Positions 24,530 to 31,223 of a stretch of 35,742 nucleotides of DNA are shown here, in pieces (positions within the stretch are counted from its first letter, which is position 1; the number at the start of each line of letters is the position of its first letter). A program made the translations under genes and the position numbers. The DNA comes from Eubacteriaceae bacterium (lineage in GTDB: Bacteria; Bacillota; Clostridia; Lachnospirales; Lachnospiraceae), in NCBI GenBank assembly GCA_910574915.1, contig CAJTCR010000045.1, positions 1 to 35,742 on the forward strand, given 5' to 3'. Under the pieces are notes generated by a model, which had not been told where the DNA came from, did no database searches, and worked only from the letters and a program-made list of their open reading frames with translations.

Positions 24530-24588
24530 AACTACAAAAACAAAGCATAACAATTCTTTACAAAATGTTATGCTTTGTTTTTGTAGTT
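24530..24588. repeat. Perfect palindrome with 23-bp arms and 13-base centre
   Basis: Bases 24530-24552 are exactly complementary to 24566-24588. As RNA it would form a very stable stem just before the XRE gene. No T tract follows the right arm, so it is not a normal terminator. The right inverted repeat of the switch lies inside it. Confidence 0.9.
24546..24571 (-). repeat. Right 26-bp inverted repeat of the putative switch
   Basis: Reverse-complement partner of 24235-24260. It is centred on the 13-base middle of the palindrome at 24530-24588, so the site has long symmetric flanks on this side only. Confidence 0.8.
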
Positions 24589-24623
24589 GTTCTGGTATTA
24601 GAGAAAGGGACGATGGTAATAGG

Positions 24624-24959
24624 ATGCAAAAATTGGATTACGCTAAGATGGGGATGAGAATCCGGCAGTTTCGAAAAGCAAAAGGCTGGTCGCAGGAAGT
24701 ACTGGCAAGAAAATGTGAGATCAGTATGAATTTTATGGGAAACATTGAGCGTGGAACACGCAAAATGAGTATGGATACGTTTGCAAGCTTATGCAGGGAA
24801 TTGGGAGCAGATGCAGATACGCTGCTCTGGGGAAGGGTGAAGCCTTCGGAAACGGCAATACAAAGTATGTGGGGGAAACAGGAAAAGATCGGCGGGGATA
24901 GTTATTCTATGTATGTCCAGATTATGAAGTCCGTAGCGGATATTATGGGGAACGTATGA
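24624..24959 (+). CDS. XRE-family helix-turn-helix regulator, first gene of the polysaccharide operon
   Basis: A 111-residue DNA-binding protein. Residues about 8-62 form a Cro/C1-type helix-turn-helix (MRIRQFRKAKGWSQEVLARK, then ISMNFMGNIERGTRKMSMDT). The C-terminal 45 residues are short and of unknown role. The start at 24624 is inferred from the domain; GAAAGGGA lies 14 bases upstream, a little far, so initiation may be weak. Its stop overlaps the start of the first glycosyltransferase (ATGA), so regulator and enzymes are translationally coupled. It probably controls its own operon. Confidence 0.88.
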   Translation: MQKLDYAKMGMRIRQFRKAKGWSQEVLARKCEISMNFMGNIERGTRKMSMDTFASLCRELGADADTLLWGRVKPSETAIQSMWGKQEKIGGDSYSMYVQIMKSVADIMGNV

Positions 24960-26074
24960 AGGTTACGCAGCTATTCAAAATATACTGGCCAGATAACGGC
25001 GGTGGAATTGCGAAAGTAATGGAAAACATTGCAGAATGCCTCACAGACTGTACAAATGAGATCATTGTATGCCAGGATTCCAGATATAAAAAAGGAACAA
25101 ATGATAACTATAAAGGAGTTGCAGTACGGCGGTGCAGACAGATTGCAGATGTGCTTTCGACACCTTTTTCCCTGCAATTTTTAGTTGATGTAAAGAAACG
25201 GACGAAGGATTCTGACATTGTTATTTATCACTTTCCATATCCTATGGCGGACTTGGCGGTTTTGTTTGGGATGTATTCTGGAAAGCTTGTTGTGTGGTGG
25301 CATTGTGATTTTGAGAAGTATAAAAAATGGATACCTGTTTATGATCCTCTCGTGAAACATACATTGAAAAAAGCAGACCGTATTTTGGTGTCTTCCAAAA
25401 GAAATATAAAAAATTCGAAAGTGCTTTTGCCGTATCGAAAAAAATGCAGCGTGATTCCATTCTGTGTCAGCAAGGAATATTTGGATAGGGGAATGGCACA
25501 TGTATCTGATGCACATGTAAAAAAAGGGCAGGTTAGTATATTGTTTATAGGAAGGCTCGTTTGGTATAAGGGCTGTGATGTGCTGCTGAGAGCGTTTGCA
25601 ATGATGAAACAAAAAAATTGCAGGCTGGTTTTGGTTGGCGGCGGGCCTTTAGAGGAGAAATTAAAAGCATTGGCTGCCTCGCTAAACTTAGAAAATGTAG
25701 AATTTACAGGAATGGTGTCCGAAGAAGAAAAAATACGACGGATAGAAGCATGTGACTTTTTAGTGCTGCCGTCGGTTTCTAAAGCGGAAGCATTTGCGGT
25801 TGTACAGATCGAGGCGATGGCTTTTGGAAAGCCAGTGATCAATACAGCGCTGCCTAGTGGTGTGCCTTGTGTCAGTGTTGACAAAGTTACGGGAACAACG
25901 GTAATGCCGGGGAATATCAGAGAGCTTGCCAAAGCGATGGAAGAGCTTGTGGAAGATGAAAAATTGCGCAGAAAATATGGAGCAAACGCGGTAAAGAAAG
26001 TGCATAAGGAATATACACGAAAAGTGATGGAGATACGGCTTAGGGAGGTGTTTCTAAAGCTGCTGGAAGAATAG
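24956..26074 (+). CDS. Glycosyltransferase family 4
   Basis: A 372-residue GT-B enzyme that transfers a sugar from a nucleotide donor with retention, at the inner membrane face. N-terminal acceptor half starts VTQLFKIYWPDNGGGIAKVM, the usual glycine-rich loop. The C-terminal donor half has ILFIGRLVWYKGCDVLLRAF and the E-x7-E motif in EAFAVVQIE (Glu278 and Glu286), followed by AMAFGKPVI. It overlaps the XRE gene by four bases and precedes the next GT4 by 12 bases. Donor and acceptor cannot be told from sequence. Confidence 0.9.
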   Translation: MKVTQLFKIYWPDNGGGIAKVMENIAECLTDCTNEIIVCQDSRYKKGTNDNYKGVAVRRCRQIADVLSTPFSLQFLVDVKKRTKDSDIVIYHFPYPMADLAVLFGMYSGKLVVWWHCDFEKYKKWIPVYDPLVKHTLKKADRILVSSKRNIKNSKVLLPYRKKCSVIPFCVSKEYLDRGMAHVSDAHVKKGQVSILFIGRLVWYKGCDVLLRAFAMMKQKNCRLVLVGGGPLEEKLKALAASLNLENVEFTGMVSEEEKIRRIEACDFLVLPSVSKAEAFAVVQIEAMAFGKPVINTALPSGVPCVSVDKVTGTTVMPGNIRELAKAMEELVEDEKLRRKYGANAVKKVHKEYTRKVMEIRLREVFLKLLEE

Positions 26075-26086
26075 AGGATTTGAAAG

Positions 26087-27253
26087 ATGAAGATTGCATT
26101 TGACGCCCAGCTTTTTTTGAAAGGAGATAAAACAGGAATTGCTTGGAATGCCCACTATTTGATTTTGGAACTGGCAAAAGACGCATCCAATGAATGTGTG
26201 CTTCAATGCTTTGCATTTCGCTGCACAAAAGAACAGTTGCAGGTGTTTCGCGTATACCAGGATATGGGATGCCGCATCGAGTGCTGTCACTGGTTCAAAT
26301 ATGCACTGTATAAATTGCTGTGGGTAATTTTTCCGGTGCCGCATTCTTTCTTTTTTCACACAAAAGCAGACATTACACAATTTTTTAACTTTGCTGTGCC
26401 GCCAGGTGTAAAAGGAAAAAGGATCGCGATGATACATGATATGGCATATAAATCATATCCGCATACAGTAAATAAAAAAACACGCGTATGGCTGGAGCTG
26501 TGTATGAAGAAATCTTGTAGACATGCAGACCACATCGTGACAGTTTCTGATTTTAGCAAAAGAGAAATTATCCGCTATTTGCACGTTTCACAGGAAAAAA
26601 TCACAGTTGTGCCAAATGCTGTGGATCATACAGTTTACCATGCGAATTATACAGAAAATCAGATACAAAAAGTATTGGACAAGTATCAGGTCGAGAGTGA
26701 ATATTTTCTTTACCTGGGAACAATAGAGCCGCGTAAAAATTTGGAACGATTGCTGGGAGCTTATGAAAAGCTGTATCAAACAAAGAAGAAAGCAAAGCAT
26801 ATCCCGCAGATGGTTCTGGCTGGAAAAAAAGGATGGCTGTATGAAGGGATTTATGAAAAAGCCCGCCGGCTGAATATGGGAAATAAGATATTGTTTCTTG
26901 GATATGTAGCACCGCAGGACAGCCCGTTATTAATGTGCGGAGCAAAGGCATTTGTATTTCCGTCCCTGTATGAAGGGTTTGGAATGCCGCCGTTGGAAGC
27001 GATGGCGTGTGGGACACCAGTAATTACTTCAAATACCACAGCATTGCCAGAAGTAGCGGGAGGTGCGGGAATCCTTGTAAATCCAGAAAGTGAGGAAGAA
27101 ATAAGCAGGGCAATGCAGGTATTGTTAGAGGATGGCGCATATAGGAAAAAATTAAGTGTGCTCGGATTAGAACGAGCAGCAGAATATACCTGGCAAAAAT
27201 CAGCAAGCTTGCTGCTGAACATTTACCAGGAATTGTGTCATGGATTGGAATAA
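26087..27253 (+). CDS. Glycosyltransferase family 4 (mannosyltransferase-like)
   Basis: A 388-residue GT-B enzyme. The donor half has YLGTIEPRKNLERLL and the E-x7-E motif in YEGFGMPPLEAMACGTPV (Glu296 and Glu304), then ALPEVAGGAGILVNP. This form is common in mannosyl- and rhamnosyltransferases of O-antigen-like and exopolysaccharide clusters. The N-terminal half (FDAQLFLKGDKTGIAWNAHY) also fits that group. GAAAGATG lies before the start. Its last 14 bases overlap the exporter permease gene, so the two are coupled. Confidence 0.88.
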   Translation: MKIAFDAQLFLKGDKTGIAWNAHYLILELAKDASNECVLQCFAFRCTKEQLQVFRVYQDMGCRIECCHWFKYALYKLLWVIFPVPHSFFFHTKADITQFFNFAVPPGVKGKRIAMIHDMAYKSYPHTVNKKTRVWLELCMKKSCRHADHIVTVSDFSKREIIRYLHVSQEKITVVPNAVDHTVYHANYTENQIQKVLDKYQVESEYFLYLGTIEPRKNLERLLGAYEKLYQTKKKAKHIPQMVLAGKKGWLYEGIYEKARRLNMGNKILFLGYVAPQDSPLLMCGAKAFVFPSLYEGFGMPPLEAMACGTPVITSNTTALPEVAGGAGILVNPESEEEISRAMQVLLEDGAYRKKLSVLGLERAAEYTWQKSASLLLNIYQELCHGLE

Positions 27254-28040
27254 GGAAATTATGATAGAAAGAATAAGAGAGATTTACGCTTATCGCGCGA
27301 TGATAGCCTCGTTAGTAAAACGGGATTTAAAGGGAAGGTACAAAGGCTCCGCATTGGGATTTTTGTGGACGTTTTTAAACCCTTTGCTACAGCTTGCTGT
27401 GTATACAATGGTATTTTCCGTGATTATGCGGTCTGGAATAAAAGATTACTATTTGTTTTTATTTGTAGCATTGATCCCGTGGATTTTTTTTAGTACGTCA
27501 CTTACCGGGGGAGCCAGTTGCATTATGATGCAGCAGGATATGGTAAAAAAGATTTACTTTCCGCGTGAGGTATTGCCAGTCGCATATGTTACAAGCCAGT
27601 TTGTCAATATGCTGTTTAGTTTTCTTGCTGTCTTTCTCGTACTGCTTTTGGCGCAGTATACATTCTATCCGGCTGCTTTGCTTTGCCTGCCGGTAATTAT
27701 GTTTGTAGAGTATATATTGGCACTTGGTTTTACAATGATTATGAGTGCATTGACCGTGTATATACGGGATTTGGAATATATACTGAGTATTCTGGCAATG
27801 GCATGGCAGTTTTTAACACCGGTGATGTATTCGATGGAACAGGTTCCCGGGGAAGTTCGATGGATATTTTCTATGAATCCGATGACCTATGTGATCACTG
27901 CCTATCGGGATATTTTATATTATGGAAAGATGCCTGAGATGGATACGTTACTGTCGGCGGTGATTCTAGGAGTAACGATGCTGGCAACCGGATGGGCGGT
28001 TTTTTACCGTCTGCAAAAACATTTTGTAGAGGAATTATAA
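27240..28040 (+). CDS. Polysaccharide ABC exporter permease (Wzm-like)
   Basis: The membrane half of an ABC-2 transporter that moves completed lipid-linked polysaccharide across the cytoplasmic membrane. The 266-residue protein begins with the amphipathic N-terminal region and LVKRDLKGRYKGSALGFLWT, a hallmark of Wzm/TagG permeases, followed by six hydrophobic segments (about 32-58, 70-92, 112-140, 146-170, 178-198, 232-256). LTPVMYSMEQVP and NPMTYVITAYRDI are also typical. The stop shares one base with the start of the ATPase gene (TAATG). Confidence 0.9.
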   Translation: MDWNKEIMIERIREIYAYRAMIASLVKRDLKGRYKGSALGFLWTFLNPLLQLAVYTMVFSVIMRSGIKDYYLFLFVALIPWIFFSTSLTGGASCIMMQQDMVKKIYFPREVLPVAYVTSQFVNMLFSFLAVFLVLLLAQYTFYPAALLCLPVIMFVEYILALGFTMIMSALTVYIRDLEYILSILAMAWQFLTPVMYSMEQVPGEVRWIFSMNPMTYVITAYRDILYYGKMPEMDTLLSAVILGVTMLATGWAVFYRLQKHFVEEL

Positions 28041-28828
28041 TGAAACCAGACAATGCGATTGAAGTAAAAGATGTGACAAAGAAATTCAGGATCTATTTTG
28101 ATAAAGGGCATACTTTAAAGGAAAAAACATTATTTCGCAAAAGAAGGACATTTGAAGAACGAAGCGTATTAAAGGGCATTAGCTTTGAAGTCAAAAAGGG
28201 AGAAGCTGTCGGGCTGATTGGACATAATGGGTGTGGAAAAAGCACGACATTAAAACTGCTGACGAAAATTATGTATCCAGACAGTGGCTCGATAGAGATG
28301 TGTGGCCGTGTTTCGAGTTTATTGGAGCTTGGAGCAGGATTCCATCCTGATATGAGCGGCAGGGAAAATATATATATCAATGCATCCATCTTTGGCCTGG
28401 CGAAAAAAGAGATTGACGAGCGTTTAGAGGATGTGATTGCTTTTTCAGAATTAGAGGAATCGATTGATCATCCGGTAAGGACGTATTCTTCCGGGATGTA
28501 TATGCGTCTGGCATTTTCAGTAGCTATCAATGTCGACGCAGATATTCTGCTGATTGATGAAATCCTTGCAGTTGGAGATGCCGGTTTTCAGAAAAAGTGC
28601 TTTCGCCGGTTAAAGGAGATTAAAGAAATTGGTACGACGATTGTGATTGTATCACATTCTATGGAGCAGATCGAAAAAAACTGTGACCGATCAATCTGGA
28701 TACATGAGGGAAAGATCCAGGCAGAAGGAAATCCTCAAGAAATCTCCGTACAATATATGGATTATATGGAGGAGCACAGGCGGGCGGTTGCAGAAAGGGA
28801 AGAAAAAAGAAAAATCAATAGAAGGTAA
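28040..28828 (+). CDS. Polysaccharide ABC exporter ATPase (Wzt/TagH-like)
   Basis: The ATP-binding half of the exporter. The 262-residue protein has Walker A GHNGCGKS at 61-68, the signature SSGMYMRLA at 150-158, Walker B ILLIDE at 169-174 and the switch His206. The family-specific SSLLELGAGFHPDMSGREN is present. It ends soon after the nucleotide-binding domain and so lacks the C-terminal carbohydrate-recognition domain found in longer Wzt proteins. The start at 28040 is chosen from AGAGGA upstream and the one-base overlap with the permease; a start at 27992 would lie deep in the permease gene. Confidence 0.92.
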   Translation: MKPDNAIEVKDVTKKFRIYFDKGHTLKEKTLFRKRRTFEERSVLKGISFEVKKGEAVGLIGHNGCGKSTTLKLLTKIMYPDSGSIEMCGRVSSLLELGAGFHPDMSGRENIYINASIFGLAKKEIDERLEDVIAFSELEESIDHPVRTYSSGMYMRLAFSVAINVDADILLIDEILAVGDAGFQKKCFRRLKEIKEIGTTIVIVSHSMEQIEKNCDRSIWIHEGKIQAEGNPQEISVQYMDYMEEHRRAVAEREEKRKINRR

Positions 28829-28834
28829 AACAAA

Positions 28835-30025
28835 ATGAAGAAGGTGTTGATTTTAAACCCGTATCTTTCTACGCTTGGCGGGGGAGAAAAGCATATGGGA
28901 TATTTTTGCAGAAGCCTGGAGCATTATTATCATGGCAGAGTCTGTATCGATATACTGGTGTTTAATACGTATGGCGTGGATGTATATGCAAAGGATTATG
29001 TCACGGTTGAAGATCTAAACAGGCAGTTTGGGCTTAAGCTACAGAGGACCAAAATTAAGAAAATAGATCTGGGATTTTCCAAAAACCGTCTGGAGTGGAT
29101 GCAAAATAAAAAAGATGTCGAAAAGATATCCAAGAGGTATGACCTTTTTGTCAATTTTATGTTTTTAAGCAGGCATATCGGACGTGCAAAGGTGAATATT
29201 TACGAGTGTTTTTTTCCGCCAAAAAGATTTGCGCAGGAATGGAAAGGTCTAAAAAAACTGTTAGGGATTTATTACGATTTTGCATTTTACCATAGCTATC
29301 GCAGGTTTATCAGCAATTCGATGTATACGAACCACTGGCTGGCACAATATTGGAAGGCTGGCAGAAAGAACACGGTTATTTGCCCGCCGGTTTTTTTGGA
29401 ACATGAAATACAGGGGCGCTATCAGGAAGCAGAAAAAAAGAATGTCATTATCAGCGTGGGCAGGTTTTTTGTAGGAACGCACAGTAAAAAACAGCTTTCT
29501 ATGGTTCAATTTTTTGCTCGTCATGCGGAAAAATTTTTGGATTATGAATACCATCTTGTAGGAGCTGTTTCGGAAAAACAAGAAGATGTAGCTTATTTAA
29601 AGCAGGTAAAAGAAGCGGCGGCTTTATCAAAACATATTTATATACATGAAAATTGCAGCTACAAGGAATTGTTGTCACTTTATAGAGCAGCAAAAATATT
29701 TTGGCATTCTACCGGATATGGAGAAGATGAGGATTTAGAGCCTGAAAAAATGGAGCATTTTGGAATTACTACCGTAGAAGCGATGAGCTTTGGTGCAGTT
29801 CCGGTAGTGATCAATAAAGGCGGGCAGAAGGAAACTGTAGAAGAAGGTGTGCATGGATACCGCTGGGATACAGAAGAAGAGTGTGTAGAAAAGACATGCC
29901 AGTTGATCAAAAATAATGCGCTAAGAACTGCTATGGCGAATAAATGTGTGAAAGCTGCAAAAAAATATTCGATTGAAGTATTTCATAAGTTGAATCAAGA
30001 GGTGTTTTATGAGCTCAAAATATAA
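28835..30025 (+). CDS. Glycosyltransferase family 4
   Basis: A 396-residue GT-B enzyme. The N-terminal loop is LILNPYLSTLGGGEKHMGYF. The donor half has IISVGRFFVGTHSKKQLSMV and the E-x7-E motif in EHFGITTVEAMSFGAVPV (Glu307 and Glu315), preceded by GYGEDEDLEPEKM, a form seen in sugar transferases that act on long chains. It starts six bases after the ATPase gene and overlaps the next GT2 gene by 17 bases. Sugar specificity is not predictable here. Confidence 0.88.
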   Translation: MKKVLILNPYLSTLGGGEKHMGYFCRSLEHYYHGRVCIDILVFNTYGVDVYAKDYVTVEDLNRQFGLKLQRTKIKKIDLGFSKNRLEWMQNKKDVEKISKRYDLFVNFMFLSRHIGRAKVNIYECFFPPKRFAQEWKGLKKLLGIYYDFAFYHSYRRFISNSMYTNHWLAQYWKAGRKNTVICPPVFLEHEIQGRYQEAEKKNVIISVGRFFVGTHSKKQLSMVQFFARHAEKFLDYEYHLVGAVSEKQEDVAYLKQVKEAAALSKHIYIHENCSYKELLSLYRAAKIFWHSTGYGEDEDLEPEKMEHFGITTVEAMSFGAVPVVINKGGQKETVEEGVHGYRWDTEEECVEKTCQLIKNNALRTAMANKCVKAAKKYSIEVFHKLNQEVFYELKI

Positions 30026-31223
30026 TGTGTCAGTGATAATTATTAACTATAATGGAAAACGCTTTATCGATCAGTTATTTCGCTCTTTTATGAAAATGAG
30101 AACGGACGGCATTACCTATGAAATTATCGTAGTCAATAATGGAAATGAAGATCATTCCATCGAATATTTAAAAGAACACTATGGAGGAATGAAACAGTTA
30201 AAGATTGTAGAAACTGGAGAAAATAAAGGATATGCGGGAGGAAATAATGCGGGAGCTGACCAGGCAGAGGGAGAATACCTTATTTTTTTAAATAATGATA
30301 CGGCTGTAGATGAAAATTGGTTAGTAAGCCTTTATCGTTCTATGAAGGAAATGCCTGCGTGCGGCATTTTGAACTCAAAGCTTTTATTTTTTTACGATTA
30401 TGTAACCGTCCGCTTTGAAACTACCAATAAGGTTGTGTTATCATCAAAAATCAGAATTAACCAGGTGGAATATCAGATCGATGCAAAATTCTGTAAAAAT
30501 TTAGTATATGAATCAGACAAGCTTTCCTGCTTTTTTGATTCTGAAATCGCTGTACCATTACGAAACGGCGTTGTTAGCAGCCAGATTGAATTTTTTTGTA
30601 TGGAAGACCAGGGGAAGCAGAGTTCTCTTGTATGCTGCAATCGAAGAGCAAAGCTTAAAAACCATGCGTGGTCATCCATTTCGCTAATATGTAAAGATCT
30701 GGCATTAAATAAATACAGCCTGATTCAAAACGCGGGATCAGATATTAACGAATATTATAACGGTTATGATATTGGAATGGGGGAGCGTGATGCAAAAAAA
30801 TATCAGCAGAAATATGAAATTACGTGCAGTTGCGGCGCATCCATGATGATCTCCAAAGAAGATTTTATAAAGTGCGGAAGATTTGATGAGAAATTTTTTA
30901 TGTATTATGAAGATGTAGACTTGTCTTTTCGGGTCAGGAAGATGGGAAAGAAAATTATGTTTTGCCCGGAATCTGTGGTCAGGCATATACATACAGGCAG
31001 CAGTGTGGAGTGGTCGCCCTTTTTTTGCTATCAGGTAAGCAGAAATAAACTTTTGTTTTTGCTCAAACATATGTCCTGGACAAAGTTTATTTACTGGTTT
31101 TTGCGTCAGTCAGCAGCTTCGATCCGACACAGGAATAAGTACCAGCTAATGGGGTGTATGGATGCTGTACAGGTTGGACTGTTGGGAAAGGACATAAAAT
31201 TTTATGATAAGCAAAAGAAATAG
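30009..31223 (+). CDS. Glycosyltransferase family 2 with a large internal insertion
   Basis: A 404-residue GT-A enzyme of the rhamnosyltransferase (WbbL-like) group. The N-terminal half has VIIINYNGKRF, the metal site FLNNDTAVD (Asp97) and NKGYAGGNNAG. The expected C-terminal catalytic block is far later: CGASMMISKEDF and MYYEDVDLSFRVRKMG (Asp302, Asp304). Between them, from about residue 127 to 270, lies an insertion of some 140 residues that is beta-rich (TVRFETTNKVVLSSKIRINQ). It may be a second binding domain. Overlaps both neighbours. Confidence 0.85.
   Translation: MSSKYNVSVIIINYNGKRFIDQLFRSFMKMRTDGITYEIIVVNNGNEDHSIEYLKEHYGGMKQLKIVETGENKGYAGGNNAGADQAEGEYLIFLNNDTAVDENWLVSLYRSMKEMPACGILNSKLLFFYDYVTVRFETTNKVVLSSKIRINQVEYQIDAKFCKNLVYESDKLSCFFDSEIAVPLRNGVVSSQIEFFCMEDQGKQSSLVCCNRRAKLKNHAWSSISLICKDLALNKYSLIQNAGSDINEYYNGYDIGMGERDAKKYQQKYEITCSCGASMMISKEDFIKCGRFDEKFFMYYEDVDLSFRVRKMGKKIMFCPESVVRHIHTGSSVEWSPFFCYQVSRNKLLFLLKHMSWTKFIYWFLRQSAASIRHRNKYQLMGCMDAVQVGLLGKDIKFYDKQKK

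Larger units (their letters stand above)
24235..24571. other. Candidate invertible promoter segment controlling the polysaccharide operon
   Basis: Two near-identical inverted 26-bp repeats enclose 285 bases with no gene. The segment is very AT-rich and carries a good leftward promoter (24312-24340), and no comparable rightward promoter was found in it. It lies 53 bases before the first gene of the polysaccharide operon. Size, repeat length and position parallel invertible switches such as those acted on by RecV in Clostridioides difficile. The alternative is a small non-autonomous element, but no target-site duplication is visible at its ends (AAG left, GCT right). No recombinase is in the window. 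Confidence 0.55.

Noticed and set aside
24235..24571. A MITE-like transposable element
   Set aside because: Kept only as the alternative: the flanks AAG and GCT show no target duplication, no transposase family end motif was recognised, and only one copy is in the window.
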